Shown here: in pieces, positions 33,819 to 42,048 of the stretch
Layout of the letters: each line of letters begins with the position of its first letter
Numbering within the stretch: the stretch's first letter is position 1
From: Paenibacillus_AB sp036577625
Lineage (GTDB): Bacteria > Bacillota > Bacilli > Paenibacillales > NBRC-103111
Reading direction: 5' to 3'
DNA: 64,000 nt
Assembly (NCBI RefSeq): GCF_036577625.1
Contig: NZ_JARBDC010000003.1
Span: 62,001 to 126,000, forward strand
The notes under the pieces: model-generated
Told to the model about the DNA's origin: nothing
Databases searched by the model: none
What the model saw: only the letters and a program-made list of their open reading frames with translations
Program-made: the position numbers and the translations under genes

Positions 33819-34829
33819 ATGACGTCTTTCGGTTATGCGTCGCTTTATCGTTCAACGCCGGTCGTTCTGTCCGCTTTAGTCGTATGCAATCTGATCGTGC
33901 TTTTGCTCCATCTTGTGCTGGGCGATTATCCGATCCCGGTAGGGGATGCGCTGCGCGCGGCGACCGGCGGGGGCGATCCGCAATACGGGTTTGTCGTTCA
34001 TACGCTGCGCCTGCCGCGCGCGCTTGTCGCTTTGTTGGCTGGAGCAAGCTTGGCGCTGTCCGGCGTGCTGCTGCAAGGCATTACCCGCAATCCGCTCGCG
34101 GCACCCGGTGTCGTTGGCCTGAATGCGGGAGCTTCCTTGACGGCCGTTGCCGCCATCATCGTGTTTCCTTCCATACCGGTGGCCCTGTTGCCCGTCGCCG
34201 CTTTCGCCGGCGCTTTGTCGGCCGGCACCTTGTCCTATGTTCTGGCATGGCGGCGCGGGCTGTCCCCGGTTCGGCTGCTGCTCGTCGGCGTCGGCATATC
34301 CGCTTCGGCCGGCGCGATCGTAACGTTCTTGCTTACGATCGGGAAAATCAACGATGCCAAGACGGCCGTCGTCTGGATGACCGGCAGCGTGTACGGCCGC
34401 AGCTGGGAGCATTTCTGGCCCCTTCTGCCGTGGCTGCTTGCGCTGCTGCCGCTCTCGCTGCTGCTCGCGAAGCAGCTTGATTTGCTTCAGCTGGGAGACG
34501 ACATGGCGAGAGGTCTTGGAAGCCGATTGGAGCTGAGCCGCGGCATTCTCCTCTTGATCGGCATCAGCTTGGCCGGTTCGGCTGTCGCGATGGCGGGCAC
34601 GATCGGCTTCGTCGGCTTAATGGCCCCGCACATGTCGAGATATTTGATTGGTGCGGGATCCCGCCGTTTGATTCCCGCGGCCGCATTGATGGGCGGGCTC
34701 ATCGTGATGCTGGCCGACTTGTTCGGCAGAATCATGCTGAGACCGATCGAGATTCCTTGCGGAATCCTGATCGCGATCGTAGGCGCCCCGTACATGCTGT
34801 ACTTGCTGTACAAGAAACGCCACAGGTGA
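33819..34829 (+). CDS. FecCD-family iron ABC transporter permease
   Basis: A 336-aa multi-pass permease. Motifs are TLRLPRALVALLAGASLALS, GVLLQGITRNPLAAPGVVGL and GTIGFVGLMAPHMSRYLIGA. AAAGGAGAA lies 8 nt before ATG 33819, and the gene begins 3 nt after the preceding stop, so the pair is cotranscribed. No transcription terminator with a T run was found in the 200 bp that follow; the next promoter begins at 34911. Confidence 0.93.
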   Translation: MTSFGYASLYRSTPVVLSALVVCNLIVLLLHLVLGDYPIPVGDALRAATGGGDPQYGFVVHTLRLPRALVALLAGASLALSGVLLQGITRNPLAAPGVVGLNAGASLTAVAAIIVFPSIPVALLPVAAFAGALSAGTLSYVLAWRRGLSPVRLLLVGVGISASAGAIVTFLLTIGKINDAKTAVVWMTGSVYGRSWEHFWPLLPWLLALLPLSLLLAKQLDLLQLGDDMARGLGSRLELSRGILLLIGISLAGSAVAMAGTIGFVGLMAPHMSRYLIGAGSRRLIPAAALMGGLIVMLADLFGRIMLRPIEIPCGILIAIVGAPYMLYLLYKKRHR

Positions 34830-34910
34830 ATCGCCGGATCCGAATCCCGTCTATTTTTTCAATTTAAGCGCAGGCTCCTCAAAATGGTTTGTCGCCCAAA
34901 GAATTTGGGA

Positions 34911-34939
34911 TTGTGAGCTTTACTCCAGCTTGGTACAAT
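34911..34939 (+). promoter_or_regulatory. Sigma-A promoter of the SBP at 35034
   Basis: TTGTGA (34911-34916), a 17-nt spacer and TACAAT (34934-34939). It lies 95 bp before the start codon and has no Fur-box-like sequence, so this SBP is probably outside the iron regulon. Confidence 0.65.
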
Positions 34940-35033
34940 GATGGTAAACATTGGTGCATGAAACCGTTTCATTTACGCGGCTCGCCCTCGAATCATCTTC
35001 AAGCAAAAACAGTTTGAAGGAGTGTGAAGCTTA

Positions 35034-36347
35034 TTGAACCCTTTCGCAGCAGCTGGCGCGCTTGTTCTTGCCGCGAGCGCGATAACCGGATGTTCCTTGG
35101 GAGCGGACAAACCAAGCTCAAACGTTTCGGGAACGAAAGAAATCACTATTGTCATGCAGGACGGGAACAAAAACCGTACGACTCCGTTCGAGAATAGCGC
35201 CAAGCGGTTTGAAGAAGCGAATCCGGGGGTTAAAGTAACCGTAGAGAAGCTCGACGCGACAAAAAGCTTCAGAACGGCCCTTTTGGAAAGAGCCCAAAGC
35301 AATAAACCGATCGATCTCGTCTATGCCGGTTACGACTCGGTATTGGTCGAGCAATTCGCTTATGCCGACCTGCTGCCGATGTTTAAATCGCATAAAATGA
35401 CGACGGACGACCTGTACGAGAAGCTCGTTGAAATGTCGACTGTAAAAGGAAAGCTGATCGGCATCCCGCTGAACCCGTTTCCGCTCGCCGTATTTTACAA
35501 CAAGGAATGGTTTGACAAAGCCGGAATGCCTTATCCCGGGAAAGAATGGACCTGGGATCAGTTTTTGAATCAGTCGATCAAGCTGCAGGCGGCCAATCGG
35601 GTCGAGGGGAAAGAACGTTACGGGAGCATCGTTCCGCTGGATCTGCAGATGTTCGAGTCGATCGCGCAGAGCACCGGACAAAGCGTTGTGGCGCCCGACG
35701 GCAATCAGGTAAGCGGTTATATGAATAGCAAGCCTATCGCGGAGGCGTTCGCCAAGCTGCTGAATTATATGAATACGAGCAAAGCAAGCAAAGGCGTTTC
35801 CGCTGCGGGAAACCCGGTTTATGCCGAAATGCGTGCTTTTTCCGCGGGCATGGGCGTTTCTGCAGCCAATATGTTCTACCCTTTGGAATCGAATCAAACA
35901 ACGGCGGGAAAGTTCGGCATTGCCGCACTGCCTTTCTGGGAGAAGAAAACAAAGGCCAATGCGGTTTATTATAGCATGCTGTCCCTAGCGGAAAGCTCCA
36001 AGCAGAAGGAGCTGGCTTGGAAATTCGTCAAAGATGCGATTTTAAATCCGGACAGTCCGTTTCAGAAGGAGTGGGGGAAGACGGAAATGCTGACCGTGAA
36101 ATCGGCCGCAGCCAAATCGGGGCAGCACAGCATGCCGGGAATGGATGTCTTGATCGAAGAATTGAATTATGCCGTCAAGCCGATCGTCTATCGGAACGCG
36201 GCTCTAGGCAAGACACGAATGACGGATACAAGCATTTTGACTGCGACGACGGAGGCTGAAGTCATGGCAGCCTTATCGGCTCTGGCCGAGGAGATCGACA
36301 AACAGCTGAAGGATGACCAATCCTCATCGGCGAAAAAACAGCTCTAA
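35034..36347 (+). CDS. Extracellular solute-binding lipoprotein (orphan SBP, divergent)
   Basis: Family 1 SBP of 437 aa. The lipobox ITGC lies near residue 20. The signature is relaxed: YNKEWFDKAGMPYP followed by GKEWTWDQFLNQ. The signal peptide from TTG 35034 (LNPFAAAGALVLAASAITGC) has no Lys or Arg before the hydrophobic core, which is abnormal; AAGGAG lies 11 nt upstream. The other frame just upstream reads GTG AAG CTT ATT, so a one-base change may have removed a normal VKL-type n-region, but this is speculative. No permease is adjacent. It sits between two iron-uptake operons without obvious link to iron. Confidence 0.85.
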   Translation: MNPFAAAGALVLAASAITGCSLGADKPSSNVSGTKEITIVMQDGNKNRTTPFENSAKRFEEANPGVKVTVEKLDATKSFRTALLERAQSNKPIDLVYAGYDSVLVEQFAYADLLPMFKSHKMTTDDLYEKLVEMSTVKGKLIGIPLNPFPLAVFYNKEWFDKAGMPYPGKEWTWDQFLNQSIKLQAANRVEGKERYGSIVPLDLQMFESIAQSTGQSVVAPDGNQVSGYMNSKPIAEAFAKLLNYMNTSKASKGVSAAGNPVYAEMRAFSAGMGVSAANMFYPLESNQTTAGKFGIAALPFWEKKTKANAVYYSMLSLAESSKQKELAWKFVKDAILNPDSPFQKEWGKTEMLTVKSAAAKSGQHSMPGMDVLIEELNYAVKPIVYRNAALGKTRMTDTSILTATTEAEVMAALSALAEEIDKQLKDDQSSSAKKQL

Positions 36348-36388
36348 AAAAATCCCCGTCCAGCCGTCTTCGGCCGACGGGGATTTTT
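36348..36388 (+). terminator. Rho-independent terminator
   Basis: Stem AAAAATCCCCGTC (36348-36360) with GACGGGGATTTTT (36376-36388); A and T tracts on both sides mean it can work in both directions. Confidence 0.93.
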
Positions 36389-36696
36389 AGTGAACCGGAA
36401 AGGAAATAGGGAGGACGGAACATTTACGCGTCGCCTTTGAAGTCGTATTGTGGCCCTAAGATCGAATCAAGACAACGCGACTCGCCGACGGTTGGAGCCT
36501 AATCCCCGTTCCCTTTCCATGATCAAGCGCATCGGTTTGCACCCAAAGAATCGTCCGAACGTTTTTCCTGGACGGTCTTTCTATCTCATGGTTCGGATGA
36601 TTGAAATGTACGCTGTAGGATGCAGCAAGTAGCACCTTTTGTTTCCGCGCCCGACGCATCCGAATCCTGCCGGGCCGCTGGAATAAAACCGAACGG
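36389..36696. other. Intergenic region without a supported gene
   Basis: Short open frames only, none with a ribosome site or recognisable product. I see no structure beyond scattered short inverted repeats. It leads into copy 2 of the dispersed repeat. Confidence 0.5.
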
Positions 36697-37329
36697 TAAA
36701 ATCTCCTGTTAACTCGCTCTCGAATAGGCGTCGTGTCGAAATACCGGGAGAAGCTCCAGTTATAATGGCGCCGAATCGGCGAAATGCACAGAATGGACGA
36801 ATGTAGCGGGACGTTTTCCCGTTGTTTTGCCCGGATACGGGAAACGACCGAAATTAGCGGGAACATTTCCATCTCGATTCCCGCTCCGCTGCTGTTGCGG
36901 CACAACCTTTGCACACAATAGATCGTCCGTCCCGACCTTCGCTAAAGCGCCAAAGCCGGAGCGGGCTTCCTGCCGCCGGCGGCGGGACACGGCGATATCG
37001 ACCCGTATGACCCAACCCCGGCGTCGTCGGGAGTTGGAGCGGGGGGCGAGCATGGGGCGGAGTCGGGACGGGCCCAAGTTCCAAGTATTTAACGGACATG
37101 GCGGCCGCTATCGAGCCTCATTTCGGCTTCTTTTTTTTGTAACGGACACAGCTATTTAGTGAAAAACCCCCTTTTGGACGGCGGTTCGGAGCAAATAGGC
37201 GCAGGTGGTGTCCGTTACGATTGGAAAGCGGCCGATTTTCGCGAAATAACCGCCGTGGCGTCCGTTACGTTTCGGAAGCCGATTGTTTCGCATATCCTCG
37301 AAATACGTCGATAGATGGACGTTTTTTTT
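36697..37329. repeat. Degenerate dispersed intergenic repeat, copy 2
   Basis: This copy aligns with 1-432 over its whole length but carries two extra segments: about 65 nt at roughly 36885-36950, and about 110 nt at roughly 37055-37170 that contains a second pair of AACGGACA sequences. An internal inverted repeat is AGCGGGAA/TTCCCGCT (about 36857-36890). It ends like copy 1 in a hairpin (CGTC 37306-37309 with GACG 37318-37321) and a T run; the loop differs but the stem is kept. Open frames differ between copies, which argues against coding. Confidence 0.75.
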
Positions 37330-37432
37330 GAATCGATAAAGAATGCACGACGGATGCACATCATCGAAAAGGCTTCGATCGGAAGCTTATTTTATTTAGC
37401 CTTACTGAAGAAAGCTTTTCACATACAAAATA

Positions 37433-37488
37433 TGGACGGAAGAGCGTCTTTTTGCTACAATCATTTAATGATAATGATATTCATTATC
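37433..37488 (+). promoter_or_regulatory. Promoter with near-perfect Fur box
   Basis: TGGACG (37433-37438), a 17-nt spacer and TACAAT (37456-37461), followed at 37470-37488 by GATAATGATATTCATTATC, one base from the classic 19-bp Fur consensus and symmetric. It controls the permease pair at 37635, with a leader of about 150 nt. Confidence 0.88.
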
Positions 37489-37541
37489 ATTTATAGAGGT
37501 GCAACTTGCATCCGACCCTACGCAAAGATGGAGGATTGAGA

Positions 37542-37607
37542 ATGAACGGGACCCTTGGCAATGGGACAATCCATGTACAGGGCTCGAGGTTATCGAGTCG
37601 ATCTTGA
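37542..37607 (+). CDS. Possible 21-aa leader or relic peptide
   Basis: ATG 37542 is preceded by GGAGG at a 7-nt spacing and reads MNGTLGNGTIHVQGSRLSSR before a final Ser and a TGA stop. It lies in the Fur-controlled leader, 27 nt before the permease start. It could be a leader peptide, or the leftover start of a deleted gene (for instance the missing ATPase). The ribosome site is the only evidence. Confidence 0.3.
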   Translation: MNGTLGNGTIHVQGSRLSSRS

Positions 37608-37634
37608 AAACGGGAAAGTAGAGGAGAACGAACT

Positions 37635-38690
37635 ATGTCGACGACATTCGGGACGACGAATGCGGCAACCGGGCAATCGACACCGAAACTGCGAACGCGG
37701 CCGCTCGCCGCTGCATTCATTTTGCTTGGAGGCATTGCCGCTTTAATCGTCGGAATTGCTCTTTCGGTTTCCTTCGGTGCCGCGGACATTGCGCTAACCA
37801 CTGTATGGGAGGCGGTGTTCCGCTTTAATCCGGAGTCGACCCAGCACCAGATCGTACAGGAACTGCGTCTGCCGCGCGTGCTGGCCGGCATGATGGTCGG
37901 GGCGAGCTTTGCGGTCGCTGGCGCACTGATGCAGGGAATGACCCGCAATCCGATGGCGGATTCCGGGCTGCTCGGCCTCAACGCCGGGGCGGGCTTTATG
38001 ATGGCGCTATGCTTTGCTTTTTTCCCTGGACTTCCGTTTATGTACTTGATTCTGTATTCGTTTGTGGGTGCCGGGATCGGCGCCGGCCTTGTGTACGGCA
38101 TCGGCTCGCTTGCCAAAGGCGGGTTGACGCCGGTACGCCTCGTGCTCGCCGGCGCTGCGGTTAGCGCCCTGCTTACGGCGCTTAGCGAAGGCATTGCGCT
38201 CCATTTCCGCATCGGTCAGGATTTGGCGTTTTGGTACGCGGGAGGCATGGCCGGGACAAAATGGATTCAGCTTGACATGATGCTCCCGTGGGTCGCAGGC
38301 GCGCTCCTGGCCGCGATGATGCTCTCCCGGTCCATTACGACGCTAAGTCTTGGAGAAGACGTTGCGGTCGGGCTCGGACAGCGGACGGGGATGATCAAGC
38401 TGGCCGGAACGGCGATTGTCCTCGTTTTGGCCGGATCTGCCGTTGCCGTTGTCGGCGCCGTCGGATTCGTCGGGCTTCTCATTCCGCATTTGACACGATT
38501 TCTGGTCGGGGTCGACTACCGCTGGATCATTCCGTGCTCGGCCGTACTCGGCAGTCTGCTAGTCGTGTTCGCGGATCTCGGAGCGAGAATGGTCAACCCT
38601 CCGTATGAGACGCCGGTCGGGGCGATCATCGCCTTGCTCGGGGTGCCGTTTTTTCTCTACTTGGCGCGCAGAGAGCGGAGGGAGCTGTAA
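37635..38690 (+). CDS. FecCD-family iron ABC transporter permease
   Basis: A 351-aa multi-pass permease with a short Thr-rich cytosolic N-terminus. Motifs are QELRLPRVLAGMMVGASFAV, GALMQGMTRNPMADSGLLGL and GAVGFVGLLIPHLTRFLVGV. AGAGGAGA precedes ATG 37635. The stop overlaps the next start (TAATG), so expression is coupled. It forms the channel with the product at 38690 and takes ferric siderophore from the SBP at 39882, probably also from the one at 41029. It lies under the Fur box at 37470. Confidence 0.94.
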   Translation: MSTTFGTTNAATGQSTPKLRTRPLAAAFILLGGIAALIVGIALSVSFGAADIALTTVWEAVFRFNPESTQHQIVQELRLPRVLAGMMVGASFAVAGALMQGMTRNPMADSGLLGLNAGAGFMMALCFAFFPGLPFMYLILYSFVGAGIGAGLVYGIGSLAKGGLTPVRLVLAGAAVSALLTALSEGIALHFRIGQDLAFWYAGGMAGTKWIQLDMMLPWVAGALLAAMMLSRSITTLSLGEDVAVGLGQRTGMIKLAGTAIVLVLAGSAVAVVGAVGFVGLLIPHLTRFLVGVDYRWIIPCSAVLGSLLVVFADLGARMVNPPYETPVGAIIALLGVPFFLYLARRERREL

Positions 38691-39727
38691 TGGAAACGGT
38701 ATCGAACGCTTCCGTTCACCACCGGCAAAGACGAAACCGGGGGATTGTCGTTATGGCCGTTCTGGCCGCGCTCATTGTCGTTTCGTTTGTCATCAGCATG
38801 AATACCGGCTACATTCGCCTGTCTCCTCTTGATGTGACGAAGACGCTCTTCGGCATGGGCACGCAAAAACAATCGCTTATTTTGTTCGAGTTTCGTTTGC
38901 CCCGGATCGTCATTTCCGTTCTTGTCGGCGCCGGACTCTCCGTTGCGGGCTGTATTCTGCAAGGCGTAACCCGCAACGCGCTTGCCGATCCGGGCATTCT
39001 CGGCATCAACGCCGGCGCGGGACTAATGGTGATGCTGTTCATTTCTTTTTATCCGGCGAGTACAGCGGCACCTGTTTTTTTTCTTCCGCTGCTCGCTCTC
39101 GTCGGCGCCGGATTGACGGCACTTTTGATCTATATGCTCGCTTACAAAAGGCATGAAGGGATCCCGCCGACCAGACTGGTGCTGAACGGGATTGCGGTAG
39201 CGGCCGGCATCGGTGCGGCGATGATCGTCCTGACGCTGCGGCTCGATCCGGACAAGTACCAGTTCGTGGCGACGTGGCTGGCCGGAAGCATATGGGGCAG
39301 CAACTGGAAATTTGTGCTGGCGCTGCTTCCGTGGACGGCCGTACTTCTTCCGTTCGTTTTCCGGAAGGCGCGCGTCTTGAACGTGCTGAACCTTGGCGAA
39401 CAGACGGCAACCGGACTCGGCGCTGCGGTGGGGAAGGAACGGCTTCTGCTGCTTGCCGCAGCGGTAGGACTCGCGGGATCCGCCGTTGCGGTGAGCGGCG
39501 GCATCGGCTTCGTCGGATTGATCGGTCCGCATCTGGCCCGCCGGCTGGTCGGTCCGAAGCACGAGCTTTTGCTCCCCGCATCGGCGCTTGCAGGCGGCTT
39601 GCTGCTGATCGCGGCCGATACGATCGGACGTTCGATTTTGCAGCCTTCGGAAATTCCGACCGGCATTGTCGTCGCGGTAATCGGCGCTCCGTATTTCTTG
39701 TATTTGCTGGCGCGTTCGAAGAGCTGA
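38690..39727 (+). CDS. FecCD-family iron ABC transporter permease
   Basis: A 345-aa multi-pass permease. Motifs are EFRLPRIVISVLVGAGLSVA, GCILQGVTRNALADPGILGI and GGIGFVGLIGPHLARRLVGP. It begins within the stop of the preceding permease. The SBP gene follows after 154 nt without a terminator between them, which suggests one transcript. Note that the operon order is permease-permease-SBP, the reverse of the 31799 operon. Confidence 0.94.
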   Translation: METVSNASVHHRQRRNRGIVVMAVLAALIVVSFVISMNTGYIRLSPLDVTKTLFGMGTQKQSLILFEFRLPRIVISVLVGAGLSVAGCILQGVTRNALADPGILGINAGAGLMVMLFISFYPASTAAPVFFLPLLALVGAGLTALLIYMLAYKRHEGIPPTRLVLNGIAVAAGIGAAMIVLTLRLDPDKYQFVATWLAGSIWGSNWKFVLALLPWTAVLLPFVFRKARVLNVLNLGEQTATGLGAAVGKERLLLLAAAVGLAGSAVAVSGGIGFVGLIGPHLARRLVGPKHELLLPASALAGGLLLIAADTIGRSILQPSEIPTGIVVAVIGAPYFLYLLARSKS

Positions 39728-39881
39728 TGTTGTCGACATATTTCCGAGCAGGGCGTCACGGGAAGGGCTGGCGGTGTCGATGGCAGACTGCATCAGACGC
39801 AATTCGGCTCGCAGCGTGAAGGATGTACGATCTACGCATGGAAGGATCCAAATTCTATCTCGACAGTGGAGGTTCATAACA

Positions 39882-40886
39882 ATGAAAAACAATCGACTGC
39901 ATCGATTCGGCATCCTCTTTTTGATTTTGCCGCTGCTCACGGTTTTGTCCGCTTGCGGCCAAGGTTCCGACAGGCCGAACGCATCCGACCCGTCTTCGGC
40001 GTCGTCCCAGAATTCATCCGGTAAAAACGTTGCCGCAAATGCGAACGAAACGATCACCTATCGTGCTGCCAATGGAGAGGTGACCGTACCGAAGCATCCG
40101 AAGCGCGTCGTCGAGCTGACGAACAGCTACGTGGGTCATTTGCTGACGCTTGGAATCAAACCCGTCGGCGTAAAGCAGCAGGCTTTGGACAATCCTTACT
40201 TCAAAGGGAAATTGGACGGCGTCGAAAATCTCGGCGACGGGCAATCGATCGAAAAAATATTGCAGCTGCAACCGGATCTGATTCTTGTTCTTTCCATCGC
40301 CGAACCGGCTTTTCTTGAAAAACTGAGCAAAATTGCTCCGACGGTAGCCATCGAGTACGGCAAATTGCCGGTTCGGGAGCAATTGACGGAATTCGGGAAA
40401 ATGACGGGGGAGGAAGACAAAGCCAAGGCGTGGATTGCGAAATGGGACAAAAAAATAGCGGATTACGGTCCGAAAGTGAAAGCCGCGGTAGGAGACGGCA
40501 CGGTGTCCGTTCTTCAACCGTATGCCAAAGGCATTTATGCGTTCGGGCATAACTTTGCGAGGGGCGGAGAGATCATCTACGGGGAGTTTCAATTGAAGGC
40601 GCCTCCGGCCGTACGGAAGGAAGCGATCGACAGCGGCAAAGGATGGGCAAGCTTGTCATTGGAAAAAACGCCGGATTTTGCCGGCGAGTATATTTTCACG
40701 AGTCCATGGACCGGGGACGACGCCGATCCGGAGGTGGTGTACGGGAGCAGCATTTGGAAAAACCTGCCCGCCGTCAAAAACAATCGCGTATTTACGCTTG
40801 ACCGCAACGGCTCCCTGTTTAACGATCCTGTTTCCCTGGAAGGGCAGCTCGAGTTCATCGTCGAAAGCCTGACCCGAACGAAATAG
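39882..40886 (+). CDS. Iron-siderophore ABC transporter substrate-binding lipoprotein
   Basis: About 334 aa. Lipobox LSAC, then a Ser/Asn-rich linker. The mature domain is class III: VPKHPKRVVELTNSYVGHLL, then ILQLQPDLILVLSIAEPAFL, and FAGEYIFTSPWTGDDADPEV near the end. ATG 39882 is chosen for GTGGAGG 9 nt upstream; the frame upstream to 39774 is not family-like. It probably delivers ferric siderophore to the FecCD pair just upstream. No Fur box of its own was found. Confidence 0.92.
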   Translation: MKNNRLHRFGILFLILPLLTVLSACGQGSDRPNASDPSSASSQNSSGKNVAANANETITYRAANGEVTVPKHPKRVVELTNSYVGHLLTLGIKPVGVKQQALDNPYFKGKLDGVENLGDGQSIEKILQLQPDLILVLSIAEPAFLEKLSKIAPTVAIEYGKLPVREQLTEFGKMTGEEDKAKAWIAKWDKKIADYGPKVKAAVGDGTVSVLQPYAKGIYAFGHNFARGGEIIYGEFQLKAPPAVRKEAIDSGKGWASLSLEKTPDFAGEYIFTSPWTGDDADPEVVYGSSIWKNLPAVKNNRVFTLDRNGSLFNDPVSLEGQLEFIVESLTRTK

Positions 40887-40954
40887 GCCGGACGCCATGC
40901 GAAGACCTCCGCCAGCTTTTCAAAAAAAGTCCAAACAGGCTTCAAAAATAGTCA

Positions 40955-41009
40955 TTGTTGGTTAACCGAAACTCACGTAAAATGGTCCCTGTAATGATAA
41001 TCATTCTCA
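40955..41009 (+). promoter_or_regulatory. Fur-box promoter of the second SBP and AraC-SBP genes
   Basis: TTGTTG (40955-40960), a 17-nt spacer and TAAAAT (40978-40983), followed by TGATAATCATTCTCA (40995-41009), one mismatch from the Bacillus Fur 15-mer and identical to the box at 31618. Confidence 0.85.
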
Positions 41010-41028
41010 TTGTAGGGGAGAGTCTCGC

Positions 41029-42021
41029 ATGGATATTCCGAAGAAACGATCACTTTTGACTCTGCTGTTGGCTGTGCTGTTCGCGCTGGGGCTGACGGCC
41101 TGCGGCACGGGCAGGGAAGAGGCCGCGAACGGGGCAACCGGCGGCGGCGCGGAGAAGGAGACGCCTCCTTCGAGTCGTATGTATACCGACGCTTTGGGCC
41201 GCAAGGTCGAGATTCCGTCTGAACCGAAGCGAATCGCGGCTCATTTCTATGCGCCGGAAATGGTGTCGCTGAACAGCAGGATGGTAGGCACAAACTTTGC
41301 CAACGCCCGGTTGGTGCTGAAAGAGGAGCAACTGAAAGGAGTCGAGGATATCGGCGGCCAAGGGTCGTCTCCCAGTCTGGAAAAAGTGCTCGCCCTGGCC
41401 CCCGACTTGATTATCGTGCCCGATTTCCTGGATGCGGCCGCGCTGGAGGCACTGTCGAAAATCGCTCCGACCGTGACGATGCCTTACAGCGGCGATGTAT
41501 TCAGCCGGATCAAGGCGTTGGGCGACATGATCGGCAAGCAAGACGAAGCCGCCGCTTGGATCAAGCGTTATAAAGACAAGGCGGAGCAAAAGAAAAAGGA
41601 AATTGCCCCGATCGTCGAAAAGGGTCAAACCGCATCCGCGTTTGTCGTTTTTCAAGATAAACAGCTGTATGTGTACGGGCCGCAGCGGCTTGGGCCTATC
41701 ATGTACGATGCGCTCGGCTTCAAGGCGCCGGAAGCGGTGAACCGTCTGTTTGCCGCAAAAGAGAATGAAAATAAGCTGTGGGTAACGATTTCCATGGAGA
41801 AATTGCCGGAGCTGGCGGGCGATCATATTTTTCTGGTCACGCAGGACGCCAACGATGCTTCCCGGAAAGGCGTGGAGGAATTGATACAAAATTCCGTCTG
41901 GAAAAATTTGCCCGCCGTCAAAAACGGACAAGCCTATGTCGTGAGCAACCGCTGGGCCTTTAACGATTCGGTTACGCTGGAGTGGCTTTTGGACGAAATG
42001 CCCAAAGTATTGAAGCCGTAA
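41029..42021 (+). CDS. Iron-siderophore ABC transporter substrate-binding lipoprotein
   Basis: A 330-aa lipoprotein with lipobox LTAC. The mature part reads IPSEPKRIAAHFYAPEMVSL, then VLALAPDLIIVPDFLDAAAL, and ends with NRWAFNDSVTLEWLLDEMPK, all typical of class III iron-siderophore binders. GGGGAGAG precedes ATG 41029 and the promoter carries its own Fur box. An AraC-SBP regulator follows after 27 nt. It may supply a second ligand type to the FecCD pair at 37635, since no permease lies downstream. Confidence 0.92.
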   Translation: MDIPKKRSLLTLLLAVLFALGLTACGTGREEAANGATGGGAEKETPPSSRMYTDALGRKVEIPSEPKRIAAHFYAPEMVSLNSRMVGTNFANARLVLKEEQLKGVEDIGGQGSSPSLEKVLALAPDLIIVPDFLDAAALEALSKIAPTVTMPYSGDVFSRIKALGDMIGKQDEAAAWIKRYKDKAEQKKKEIAPIVEKGQTASAFVVFQDKQLYVYGPQRLGPIMYDALGFKAPEAVNRLFAAKENENKLWVTISMEKLPELAGDHIFLVTQDANDASRKGVEELIQNSVWKNLPAVKNGQAYVVSNRWAFNDSVTLEWLLDEMPKVLKP

Positions 42022-42048
42022 ATCAGGAGAAATCGGAGCTCTTCGAAG

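Noticed and set aside
36450..36632. Plus-strand 60-codon frame in the gap after the SBP at 35034
   Set aside because: No ribosome site, no recognisable product and no terminator relation.
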